In this document: piece by piece, positions 10,903-22,969 of the stretch | Numbering within the stretch: position 1 is the first letter of the stretch | Layout of the letters: each line of letters opens with the position of its first letter | Assembly: GCA_946406115.1 (NCBI GenBank) | Contig: OX291550.1 | Coordinates: 22,048,722-22,112,721, forward strand | Direction of reading: 5' to 3' | Length of the DNA: 64,000 nucleotides | Origin: Apoda limacodes | Taxonomy: Eukaryota > Arthropoda > Insecta > Lepidoptera > Limacodidae | The notes under the pieces: generated by a model | What the model saw: the letters and a program-made list of their open reading frames with translations, nothing else | Told to the model about the DNA's origin: nothing | The model's database searches: none | Translations under genes and position numbers: made by a program

Positions 10903-10995
10903 TAGACCGTTGCCCAAAGGATAAGGCAGAGACCAAAGACTTTCTCTTGCTACGATCCTGACACATTTTTTGCATGCTTTCATAGACATACGCTC
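10903..10995 (+). repeat. diverged interspersed repeat, partner of 6820-6915
   Basis: It carries GGCAGAGACCAAAGAC, TTGCTACGATCCTGACACATTTTTTGC in order (split here), matching the copy at 6820-6915 with many substitutions. Confidence 0.5.
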
Positions 10996-12423
10996 TAGAA
11001 CTCGCTTTTTCTGAGAACGAAATCAATTTCTAGTTCCAGAACAAAAAAAAATCGTGGCAAACCGTAAATTATTTTTTTTAAATATATATGTAAGTATGAA
11101 AAACATAGGCAAGAGAATGATAAGTTGACTACAAAGAAAATTTAAATAAATAATTGATTTACTTATCAAGCTATCACAAAGTCGAACGTTTAAGTAGGTA
11201 CAAGTTTTAGTCATTTTCCTTTTTGTTAACGAGCAAAAAGCACGACCACACCTTTGTCCTTTACTTTCAAAATATTGGAGAACCAGTTTAGTTTCTTATC
11301 ATATTATGGCAACATAAAGTGTGAAGGCATGTTGTAGTTATGGAGAGTACAGGAAACAATGGGTGAACAGACAATGGTGTTAGGCCGGCGCCATACGTGT
11401 ACCATTGTCTTTTTCATAATGCATCTATTGAAAGCCTGTCCATGCAATACTAATGCACCTAATTTCTTTTAAGCTTATGGGTAGAGATAAAAAGATAAAT
11501 GCCTATACGTGTTTTAATTTATATTATGGACACCTAAAAGACTTCCGTAGACTGCTTTTTTAGATTCCAGTTCCATATCTCACCGTCAATAGGCTTTTTA
11601 CCTAGGTGTTTGTAGTTTTTTTTTACTTTTTCTCATGCATTTGACATTACCTAAAAAAAAACGAATTCGAGCTTTTCTCGAGTGAAAATGCAGTTAAGCT
11701 GTTCTAAAAATGCCGAATCTAATCCCGCCAATTCCTTCGAATGATCGCGACTATTTTCGAATCGCAACGTACTCTCACGTCCTAATGAATCATAACTATC
11801 GTCAAACATTTTATTAACACATTAAAAATTATTGATCTATTCTCAGCGTAAACTTTCAAAATATCTTAAATATAAATAAATGTCTAAATGAGGGTCAAAG
11901 GAAATATGGAGCGAAAAAACGGACTCACAAAAATGTTTACCTTTCTTTCGCTTGACTGTCGGGATATCCACAAAGCACATTCTTATATACCGAAATGTAG
12001 GTCTGTATGTATATCCTTATGTCATCGGCGTATAATTTGTGTTATCTTTTCATAGATTTTGACGAAATTTCAAATGTTTATTCACCGTTTCTGATATAAT
12101 TTTATAAACACATAGGTATCTACTCTAGCGGTCTTTCTTGCCTTGTACTTCTGAAAGTTCTGAAAAGCAAAACCAGACAGACTACGTAAGGTTGGTAACT
12201 ATTCAGCAAGCAATTTTTCCGCAACGTAAGTATGAGCAACAGCCTTAAACTGTGTCCTACGCATTGCATATATCTTGATAGCCTACATATATGATTGTAA
12301 TGTAGTGTATCCTTATGTGCGTAATACGTGATGAGATATATATAGTGTGTGCTGATTCGATCTGATTACATGTGATTGTATAATGGGAGCGACTCGTGCG
12401 GCACGGCGCGTGGGCGACCCCAC
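10996..12423. other. stretch without a recognised gene, up to the duplication
   Basis: A 10-bp inverted repeat AGACAATGGT / ACCATTGTCT (11369-11378 and 11401-11410) encloses a GC-rich loop. The last 60 bp before 12424 are GC-rich. Nothing else is recognised. Confidence 0.5.
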
Positions 12424-13510
12424 TCTCACCGTCTAAGGAATATTCTATGTACTTACCTATCTTTATATTATGGTAGAAGGTATATTCAAAACATTCTTGG
12501 TTGTAACACTTGTATGAAAGTAAACTGACAAAGTCCAGAAAATAAAGAATACAATATATAAAAATATAGACCCTGTTGGCCAAAAAATTTCAATCGATAT
12601 TGACTTGGTTGTATGATCAGACAGTGTATTTTCAATATGATGCTTAACTGCTTATATGTATGTTGGTGCACCTTTTATAATTAATGACCTTACCCTATTT
12701 TATAGCAAAACTTAGAAAAATAAGTTATTCTAGGACGAATATTTCAAAACAAACACCTTCCTACACCTTACTAGCACAGCTTACTAGCTATACCTACTAC
12801 TTACTTATTTATTTTTGAGTGTCCTTTATTATTGCAAAAAAATATGAAAAAATATCGATTTGGAAAGAAAATTAAGATCAAACGGATGTTTACGCAAACC
12901 ATTCCTTTTTAACGCCATTTCTTAGCACTATTGATAAATGACTTGAGAGATATATAACATTGTTGTACGTAAACTTGCTGCATCGAAATACATTTTTTTG
13001 AGAACGAAGTAAACAGTATAATTTCACAGAACGTAAATATGTATATGTCACAGAATTTACATCCTTATAAAGTTATATCATAAAGTTCTGTCAGAGCAGT
13101 ATCTAAGTCTAAAAAGCAACAGTCAACACCTTCAAACTAGTTTCAGTACATAAGAGAATAAAGTAAACCGGTAAGAAGTAAGCATGACCAATCAGTAACG
13201 TTCAAACGTGCAAAGCTCGCTATTGCGTGCGCTTACGGTAAGCTTAGACTCTCGATCCTAATTGAATGCTCCAACAAACGAGACATGATCGTTTTCTTTC
13301 CGTGTGTTACTACTTATGGTACTTACATAACTTTCTAAATATAGTTATACATTACATTCAATATTAATTATTATTGGTACTCCAGCAAAAAATCTTTTTA
13401 AGGAGCAAAAAATTTTAACATTTATATCACAATACATTTTTTCTATAGTTAAATTTGTAAGATTAAACAGAAACCTATTTCCAAACAAAACATGGTCCCA
13501 TGATTATATG

Positions 13511-13860
13511 CTAAGACGCAAGCAACAGCTTAACTTACCTCCATCCAAGTTACAAAAAATGTCCCAATCGGTATTTAGGTCCTAAAATCTACAATGGACT
13601 CCCTAACGAAATTACAGTTATTGAGAACGACAACATTTTTGAAAAAAAATTAAATTATTTTTGACTGAACATGCTTTTTATGACATAAATGAATTTTTGA
13701 CATTAAACATTTGTAATAATAACTCATAATCAATTAATGTATTTCAACTTGTAATAAAATAAATATCTTTATTAATTTAACTGTACCAATTTAGCATATT
13801 TAATTTATTATAATTAACTTGTAAATTTGAATTTATGAATAAAGAGTATGAGTATGAGTA
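13511..13860 (+). mobile_element. 3' end of a decayed LINE with (GAGTAT)n tail, unit 1
   Basis: Broken frames encode RRKQQLNLPPSKLQ, then, after a shift, KIYNGLPNEITVIEN with a following Phe/Lys/Leu helix, then AFYDINEFL. This is the pattern seen at the C-terminus of many LINE reverse transcriptases (a K-x-YN-x-LP-x-E-I motif near the end). It is followed by AT-rich sequence, AATAAA and a tail of GAGTATGAGTATGAGTA. At least two frameshifts or stops make it dead. Confidence 0.6.
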
Positions 13861-14477
13861 AGCTCACACCGTGTCAACCGTAAGGAGGTATGTTTAACTT
13901 TGAAGCTAACTTAACTCATTTTATGAAAACCGTCACCTCTCGATTTCTTTCTAGATGATATTTAGAAACTATAGTATTGCTGTATTAATTAGCCTCCGGG
14001 ATTATTTTTTTCTCATAGAAACACTATCTTTTGGATTATCTCTAGACTCAGTTATATGGTAGGATGCCAAGCAGCGATTCTGGTCATACAAAGTTTAACA
14101 TCCTCTTGCATGTAAGCCCATTAGTTAAGCTATTGATGCCAATAAAAAAATATGTAACCTTAATAAAAAGATATGAAAAGAAGAATAGTACACTCTACAT
14201 TAGGTAACTGAACATTTTGCATTGAATAAATATAAGCACGAAGTAAAGAGCTAAAGAGCTGAAACCAGCTATCTAAGCATATGAGCAAGTTAATCATGTC
14301 ACAAACGACGCACATGTTTTAGGCAGATATCAAGTAAAATATACATATAAGACAAAAGTGACCTCAACATTAAATGTAGCTAAGTTAACGATAAATATGG
14401 CGAATTTTAGACATAATATGATACATTACAATATATCAAACTATAACACGTGTACGTACGATAAGTGCTTAAAAAAT

Positions 14478-14889
14478 ACCGGCCAATTGCGAGTCGGACT
14501 CGCGCACGAAGGGTTCCGTGCCCTTATCTATAAGAACGGCCAAAAAATTTCGTGTGTTGTATGGGGGGTCCCCTTAAATGTTTGTTTTTTTAATTTAATT
14601 TAAAAGTGAATGTATAACCTAATATTCTCTGAATATTTCAAGTGTCTACCTGTTGCCGTTATCAAAATTGAGCAAAAAAATCACGTTTGTAGTATGGGAG
14701 CCCCCTCAAATATTTATTTTATTCTGTTTTTTAGTATTTGTTGTTAAAACGGCAACAGAAATACATCATCTGTGAAAGTTTTAACTGTCTAAGTATCGCG
14801 GTTTACAACCTGGTAACAGAATGACGGACAGACGGACAGCGGAGTCTTAGTAATAGGGTCCCGTTTTACCTTTGGGTACGGAACCCTAA
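14478..14889 (+). mobile_element. inverted-terminus repeat, long form, unit 1
   Basis: The left end has CCGGCCAATTGCGAGTC and AAGGGTTCCGTGCC; the right end is GGGTACGGAACCCTAA, giving imperfect inverted termini (AGGGTTCCGT / ACGGAACCCT). The interior carries two tandem modules, each with an A-rich tract, a CACG or CGTG word, GTATGGGxGxCCCCT and TTTATT. Short forms (15926-16203 and 51315-51611) have one module. An 81-codon frame overlaps the left half and is not a gene. Confidence 0.75.
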
Positions 14890-15835
14890 AAAGGTAACAT
14901 CACACGCACGGTTGGCGCGTTAGTTTATGGCGCCAGGTTTTATAAACGCGGTGCGTCGCGCCGCCTAAACCCATCGTCGCCTCGGCTGACGGCTCGCAAG
15001 GACAGCACATGTTACCGATTTACTGAGAGACGATATGTAACTAAATAATGGATTCGTTAAAATAACATTAACACTGCTGAACTGACCTTAGCTTTACTAC
15101 CGTATGCAGTAGATAGAAGTCAGGGAATGAGATTCTCATAAATTAATGTTAATGGCATGGAATTTATTACTATGCGATAATAATACGTATACCTACCAGA
15201 TTTGGTATATTGTAATTTTAATACATTCTCATATGTAGATACCTAATTGAAATACAGATAAGCGTAAGTAAGTTTTTTATACCCATTAATGACCTTATTG
15301 ACTATATTTTCCGTTGAAACAGTATAAACAGTTAAACATTTAAAAAAAGACTATTCTATTATCTCTTTACAGTATCTATATCTAATGCATTAGAGTGACA
15401 CTGTAAACTGTACGTGCGGTTGTAAATTATGTGGTTTTGCTTTTATCAGTTACAGTGTATACAACAAATATATATTTTTTATTTGTTAAAATATTATAAA
15501 AAAAAAGTACTTTTAATAAAGAAATCACATTCCATCAAATGCGTCAGTGCGTGAGTTTATTCGTGACAAAAGGCGAGCTTTAAGCGAATTGGTACAACAC
15601 TACAACAACTTCGCTCCAATTACGTATAATTTCGACGGCATGTAATTAGGTGAGGGGCAAAGAGCGAGCGACATTACTCATACTTCGCAAATGCCTCTTG
15701 CAACAACATTGTTACGAGATTGTGCTTGGTGTACCTAGTACGTGATGGAATTAGTTGATGGTACGTTGGCATGAAGTCTTATTACAATATGTTTTTATAT
15801 TGTCACTCTTAATAGTAATTTTCTTCACGGATAAG
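14890..15835. other. stretch between repeats in unit 1, no gene seen
   Basis: A GC-rich, CpG-rich patch at about 14905-15005 contains TTTTATAAACGCGG, which could be a TATA-like element but has no supporting gene downstream. The rest is AT-rich. Confidence 0.45.
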
Positions 15836-15922
15836 CAGGTGTTGCAAGCGGCCATTAGGCTGCGCTGACCGCTTTCCATCAGGCGGACCGTATCCTCACT
15901 TGCCACCTTAGTGTAAGAGAAA
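15836..15922 (-). repeat. CGGTCCGCCTGATGG-type repeat, reverse orientation, unit 1
   Basis: Reading the minus strand gives CTAAGGTGGCAAGTGAGG, CGGTCCGCCTGATGGAAAGC and GCCTAATGGCCGCTTGCAACA. The same family occurs at 27678-27785, 38770-38990 and 48817-49085. It abuts the next element directly. Confidence 0.7.
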
Positions 15923-15925
15923 AAA

Positions 15926-16203
15926 GTCGGACTCGCGCACGAAGGGTTCCGTATCATTATCTATGAAAACGGCAAAAAAATCACGTGTGTTGTATGGGAG
16001 CCCCCCTTAAATATTTATTTTATTCTGTTTCTTAGTATTTGTTGTTATAGCGGGAACAGAAATACATCTTCTGTGAAAATTTCAACTGTCTTACCATCAC
16101 GGTTCATGAGATACAGCCTGGTGACGGACGGACGGACGGACACGAACAGCGAAGTCTTATTAATAGGGTTCCTCTAATTACCCCTTGGGTACGGAACCCT
16201 AAT
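15926..16203 (+). mobile_element. inverted-terminus repeat, short form, unit 1
   Basis: It begins at GTCGGACTCGCGCACGAAG (its extreme left end is missing), carries AGGGTTCCGTATC, one internal module, a GACG-repeat (ACGGACGGACGGACGG near 16124) and ends GGGTACGGAACCCTAA. Confidence 0.75.
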
Positions 16204-19189
16204 AACTACCTATAGAATTCTTAGCTCCTCTCGGGATTCTCATACAATCTATTACTAACCATATGTATATTCTGTGATAACCTACAAGAAACTTTCACAG
16301 TACTTGTCCTACTAATAAAATACCAGCCCCGAATAAAATTAAAAAAAAATGATCTCAAAATATTGTTTTTGGTTTTTTTTTCAAATGTAAGTACACATCC
16401 CGTAACAAGATTAAACAGTTGCACTGCACTTATCGATCAAAGATTAGATACGACTTCAATAAGTACTCGCCAGGATACTATTACACTATTTACGTAAACT
16501 TTAACGCAAATAGACCGAGCCTGAGAAAGTTATGAGACGGAATGAATGTATGGGAAAATTTGATGATAAGGTGATAGATACGAAGGATTTAACATGCGAT
16601 CATAAGCTTTTACGTGATACGTGTTCGACCAAGTTAGCGCCGTGGGAATTGATCCTTATACATAATTCTATAATTTGGAGTCGCTTGTTATACCAAAATT
16701 TTTGATAAGGACTTTTGATTAAATTATGTAACACTTTTCGGTCTGTCTAAATGTTAAAGGTTATCTTAATATTGTGTGGTAGTAGGTTATATAATTAATA
16801 TTTAAGGTAAATGCCGATAAATAATTATTTACATATTTTTTTTGCTAGTCATTTGGCTCCATAATCTCCATATCCATATAGTAAAAAGCAGGTTATGAAA
16901 TTCATAAAAGAAATAGGCACACAGCACACTTTGTCACCTCTAGTGGCTGAAATATATATAAAGTATCTAAAATTAAATAAATTTTGTATTTACTAAAATA
17001 TTTAAAATTTTATAAATCAATTAAATATAGTTAAAATAATAAATACCGAAACACTACAAAATACGCCATATTAGCAAATGGTTGCCTCGTTACTTCTGAA
17101 GATGGATTCAACTTATTCCATTCACTTGAAGTTTCCAATTATTCGCTGGGAACATTCTATAAAATGGATTTATGAAGTTTTTGGAATCATGTAAAGTATG
17201 CTCAAAAAGTTATAGTTACTCAAACTCAATTTTTTTGATTCAGATTAGGTTTTTACAAACACTTTTGATTAGTCAAAGTTATGAAATACTATTTTTATTT
17301 TTTGAAACCACCCCACCTCGGTCCGGTTCACAAGATTAAAGAATCCGGCCGGACCGTAAAGAATCCGGCAAGAAACTCGATAGTTACACTTTTAAAAAAT
17401 TGGCTTAACATGACTATAATACATATGATTTCAGAAATTTTGTACATCTTATCAAATTTCCGTCACCTGTCTCTTCAAGTAAAGAATCTTGAAGCAAATA
17501 GGTCATTCCCACATCCATCGGCTCTCGAACAAGCGCCAGCGCAGATATAACTCTGATAACGGTAGTTCACACGGGTTTATCTGACTGACATGTATAACTT
17601 GTCATTGTCGTATCCAGTCGATCAGTCAACATAGACTGACCATGACTTGACTTGACACTAGTCTACATAGGTTGCTGCTTCAGTAACAATTTTATATAAA
17701 TGTCTGCTTTAAAAGTTAGCAATGTATACTGCCATAGTACACAGTGGGTATAGAAACTTCAAAATATGAGAATTTTATAGAACATTGATACTAAAAAAAT
17801 TAGAAAAGTCTATTTGATCTAAAATAAAAGATTCTATCACAGATAAGTATAAAAAATACCTACTTTATGCAATAAAAGACAACTTAACAACAAACTGTTT
17901 GAAGAAAAGCGTAAATAAAATATTAAAGAAGGTTTTCAAATAGAAGCAGATGTAGGCAATATGAAACACTTTTTTTTATTTTCTTCATATTGATAAATTT
18001 AGAATATTTTGAACCATTCTTTTTTTTGGTAGACATAATTTCAAGAAAATACAATTTATTTTTTACCGGCTACAGGCTGAGTGATGATAATGAAATGAAT
18101 ATGGATAAGCCATGAAACTTAAATGTAATAAAACTTTTTATAGTTTTTTAAATGTAGATTAGGAAGCTTCTGCAGTTTTATGGATTAACGATGTGGGTCC
18201 CTTTTTGGTCCAGATTAGAAGAGAGCACAGATTAGAGAACTATGTTGTTATAGGCCCACGTTCAGCAATGTAGATACCTGTACTCTACGTACATTGAAGT
18301 CACTTCCGTCAAAACAGACTGTCAATTATACATTTAGTACCTGGAGGACCGAGCATCGCTCGTTTTTCTTAACAACGCCATCTATTGTCAAGTAGCTTTA
18401 GTGTTGCTGTGTCGGTAAAGATAATAATAGTATTACTACTCACCAATAAATGTCAGAAAAAGTCATATTTTTCAGTTTATCATTGCCTAAAAACACAAAT
18501 AATACGACGTTTTCTAAAAATTTCCTCGTTTTATAGCTTTAGCTATTTTATTAACATATTTTTTAGTATAAGTAATGCAAGTCATTTTATTTAAAACATT
18601 TACGTTTTGAAGGTTCAGTTAACACAATAATATTTTTCCTACTCGTTATTTTAAAAAAAATCATTTAAACTAAACGAGAAATGGGGAAAAGCACACTCTC
18701 AAATAATTCATTGGCTGAGAATGAAAGTATTTGTACTTTCAATCATGTATCTTTAATAAGAGCAATCTCCGCAAGGATAAGGGGCACAAGGAGACAAACT
18801 GGATCCCTTGGTTGTGAAGACGAAGCTGGAATCGTTTGAAGAAGGCAATAGAACATTAATTCAAACATATACATATAACTATGTATTTATTTTATACTTA
18901 TTTATATTATTGTCACTTGTACATTTTTCTCAGCATTTTAAATATAGATTTTTTACATAAAAATACACTTACAATGTTATAATAACAGACACTGTTTTAA
19001 TATTAAATAAAAAATTGAATTTGAAGAGAAAAACATCATGCATTTTAATTGCACCGAGTTTATAATTTAATTTTTTTACCATTCATTTTAGTATAATTAT
19101 ATTATTTTTATGGATGATAAAAGGATAGTATAGAATATTATTAAATTAAACTTTGTCAAATGTCAACAACAACAAACAGTTGTCCAAAT
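16204..19189. other. AT-rich remainder of unit 1, no gene seen
   Basis: I find no gene here. The 89-codon frame at 17281-17550 includes the imperfect direct repeat AAAGAATCCGGC at 17338 and 17359. The junction with unit 2 is at 19189/19190. Confidence 0.5.
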
Positions 19190-20276
19190 TCTCACCGTCT
19201 AAGGAATATTCTATGTACTTACCTATCTTTATATTATGGTAGAAGGTATATTCAAAACATTCTTGGTTGTAACACTTGTATGAAAGTAAACTGACAAAGT
19301 CCAGAAAATAAAGAATACAATATATAAAAATATAGACCCTGTTGGCCAAAAAATTTCAATCGATATTGACTTGGTTGTATGATCAGACAGTGTATTTTCA
19401 ATATGATGCTTAACTGCTTATATGTATGTTGGTGCACCTTTTATAATTAATGACCTTACCCTATTTTATAGCAAAACTTAGAAAAATAAGTTATTCTAGG
19501 ACGAATATTTCAAAACAAACACCTTCCTACACCTTACTAGCACAGCTTACTAGCTATACCTACTACTTACTTATTTATTTTTGAGTGTCCTTTATTATTG
19601 CAAAAAAATATGAAAAAATATCGATTTGGAAAGAAAATTAAGATCAAACGGATGTTTACGCAAACCATTCCTTTTTAACGCCATTTCTTAGCACTATTGA
19701 TAAATGACTTGAGAGATATATAACATTGTTGTACGTAAACTTGCTGCATCGAAATACATTTTTTTGAGAACGAAGTAAACAGTATAATTTCACAGAACGT
19801 AAATATGTATATGTCACAGAATTTACATCCTTATAAAGTTATATCATAAAGTTCTGTCAGAGCAGTATCTAAGTCTAAAAAGCAACAGTCAACACCTTCA
19901 AACTAGTTTCAGTACATAAGAGAATAAAGTAAACCGGTAAGAAGTAAGCATGACCAATCAGTAACGTTCAAACGTGCAAAGCTCGCTATTGCGTGCGCTT
20001 ACGGTAAGCTTAGACTCTCGATCCTAATTGAATGCTCCAACAAACGAGACATGATCGTTTTCTTTCCGTGTGTTACTACTTATGGTACTTACATAACTTT
20101 CTAAATATAGTTATACATTACATTCAATATTAATTATTATTGGTACTCCAGCAAAAAATCTTTTTAAGGAGCAAAAAATTTTAACATTTATATCACAATA
20201 CATTTTTTCTATAGTTAAATTTGTAAGATTAAACAGAAACCTATTTCCAAACAAAACATGGTCCCATGATTATATG

Positions 20277-20626
20277 CTAAGACGCAAGCAACAGCTTAAC
20301 TTACCTCCATCCAAGTTACAAAAAATGTCCCAATCGGTATTTAGGTCCTAAAATCTACAATGGACTCCCTAACGAAATTACAGTTATTGAGAACGACAAC
20401 ATTTTTGAAAAAAAATTAAATTATTTTTGACTGAACATGCTTTTTATGACATAAATGAATTTTTGACATTAAACATTTGTAATAATAACTCATAATCAAT
20501 TAATGTATTTCAACTTGTAATAAAATAAATATCTTTATTAATTTAACTGTACCAATTTAGCATATTTAATTTATTATAATTAACTTGTAAATTTGAATTT
20601 ATGAATAAAGAGTATGAGTATGAGTA
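20277..20626 (+). mobile_element. LINE 3' remnant, unit 2
   Basis: Second copy of the element at 13511-13860, carried along by the duplication rather than inserted separately. Confidence 0.6.
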
Positions 20627-21243
20627 AGCTCACACCGTGTCAACCGTAAGGAGGTATGTTTAACTTTGAAGCTAACTTAACTCATTTTATGAAAACCGTC
20701 ACCTCTCGATTTCTTTCTAGATGATATTTAGAAACTATAGTATTGCTGTATTAATTAGCCTCCGGGATTATTTTTTTCTCATAGAAACACTATCTTTTGG
20801 ATTATCTCTAGACTCAGTTATATGGTAGGATGCCAAGCAGCGATTCTGGTCATACAAAGTTTAACATCCTCTTGCATGTAAGCCCATTAGTTAAGCTATT
20901 GATGCCAATAAAAAAATATGTAACCTTAATAAAAAGATATGAAAAGAAGAATAGTACACTCTACATTAGGTAACTGAACATTTTGCATTGAATAAATATA
21001 AGCACGAAGTAAAGAGCTAAAGAGCTGAAACCAGCTATCTAAGCATATGAGCAAGTTAATCATGTCACAAACGACGCACATGTTTTAGGCAGATATCAAG
21101 TAAAATATACATATAAGACAAAAGTGACCTCAACATTAAATGTAGCTAAGTTAACGATAAATATGGCGAATTTTAGACATAATATGATACATTACAATAT
21201 ATCAAACTATAACACGTGTACGTACGATAAGTGCTTAAAAAAT

Positions 21244-21655
21244 ACCGGCCAATTGCGAGTCGGACTCGCGCACGAAGGGTTCCGTGCCCTTATCTATAAG
21301 AACGGCCAAAAAATTTCGTGTGTTGTATGGGGGGTCCCCTTAAATGTTTGTTTTTTTAATTTAATTTAAAAGTGAATGTATAACCTAATATTCTCTGAAT
21401 ATTTCAAGTGTCTACCTGTTGCCGTTATCAAAATTGAGCAAAAAAATCACGTTTGTAGTATGGGAGCCCCCTCAAATATTTATTTTATTCTGTTTTTTAG
21501 TATTTGTTGTTAAAACGGCAACAGAAATACATCATCTGTGAAAGTTTTAACTGTCTAAGTATCGCGGTTTACAACCTGGTAACAGAATGACGGACAGACG
21601 GACAGCGGAGTCTTAGTAATAGGGTCCCGTTTTACCTTTGGGTACGGAACCCTAA
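21244..21655 (+). mobile_element. inverted-terminus repeat, long form, unit 2
   Basis: Copy of 14478-14889 made by the tandem duplication. Confidence 0.75.
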
Positions 21656-22601
21656 AAAGGTAACATCACACGCACGGTTGGCGCGTTAGTTTATGGCGCC
21701 AGGTTTTATAAACGCGGTGCGTCGCGCCGCCTAAACCCATCGTCGCCTCGGCTGACGGCTCGCAAGGACAGCACATGTTACCGATTTACTGAGAGACGAT
21801 ATGTAACTAAATAATGGATTCGTTAAAATAACATTAACACTGCTGAACTGACCTTAGCTTTACTACCGTATGCAGTAGATAGAAGTCAGGGAATGAGATT
21901 CTCATAAATTAATGTTAATGGCATGGAATTTATTACTATGCGATAATAATACGTATACCTACCAGATTTGGTATATTGTAATTTTAATACATTCTCATAT
22001 GTAGATACCTAATTGAAATACAGATAAGCGTAAGTAAGTTTTTTATACCCATTAATGACCTTATTGACTATATTTTCCGTTGAAACAGTATAAACAGTTA
22101 AACATTTAAAAAAAGACTATTCTATTATCTCTTTACAGTATCTATATCTAATGCATTAGAGTGACACTGTAAACTGTACGTGCGGTTGTAAATTATGTGG
22201 TTTTGCTTTTATCAGTTACAGTGTATACAACAAATATATATTTTTTATTTGTTAAAATATTATAAAAAAAAAGTACTTTTAATAAAGAAATCACATTCCA
22301 TCAAATGCGTCAGTGCGTGAGTTTATTCGTGACAAAAGGCGAGCTTTAAGCGAATTGGTACAACACTACAACAACTTCGCTCCAATTACGTATAATTTCG
22401 ACGGCATGTAATTAGGTGAGGGGCAAAGAGCGAGCGACATTACTCATACTTCGCAAATGCCTCTTGCAACAACATTGTTACGAGATTGTGCTTGGTGTAC
22501 CTAGTACGTGATGGAATTAGTTGATGGTACGTTGGCATGAAGTCTTATTACAATATGTTTTTATATTGTCACTCTTAATAGTAATTTTCTTCACGGATAA
22601 G

Positions 22602-22688
22602 CAGGTGTTGCAAGCGGCCATTAGGCTGCGCTGACCGCTTTCCATCAGGCGGACCGTATCCTCACTTGCCACCTTAGTGTAAGAGAAA
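22602..22688 (-). repeat. CGGTCCGCCTGATGG-type repeat, unit 2
   Basis: Copy of 15836-15922 made by the tandem duplication. Confidence 0.7.
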
Positions 22689-22691
22689 AAA

Positions 22692-22969
22692 GTCGGACTC
22701 GCGCACGAAGGGTTCCGTATCATTATCTATGAAAACGGCAAAAAAATCACGTGTGTTGTATGGGAGCCCCCCTTAAATATTTATTTTATTCTGTTTCTTA
22801 GTATTTGTTGTTATAGCGGGAACAGAAATACATCTTCTGTGAAAATTTCAACTGTCTTACCATCACGGTTCATGAGATACAGCCTGGTGACGGACGGACG
22901 GACGGACACGAACAGCGAAGTCTTATTAATAGGGTTCCTCTAATTACCCCTTGGGTACGGAACCCTAAT
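22692..22969 (+). mobile_element. inverted-terminus repeat, short form, unit 2
   Basis: Copy of 15926-16203 made by the tandem duplication. Confidence 0.75.

Larger units (their letters stand above)
12424..19189. repeat. tandem duplication, unit 1 (6,766 bp)
   Basis: Every frame and repeat boundary I compared between this unit and 19190-25955 is shifted by exactly 6,766 bp, and the lines compared are identical base for base. The left edge is set by C at 12423 against T at 19189. Unit content: LINE 3' remnant, two inverted-terminus repeats and one CGGTCCGCC-type repeat. No gene in it is convincing; the frames at 12486-12671, 16221-16424, 17281-17550 and 18385-18594 look random. Confidence 0.95.

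Noticed and set aside
12257..12583. 108-codon minus frame
   Set aside because: It crosses the left edge of the tandem duplication, has no domain, and its shared part ends differently in the second unit.
14358..14603. 81-codon plus frame, also at 21124-21369
   Set aside because: Its second half is the left part of an interspersed repeat; it doubles only because the unit is duplicated.
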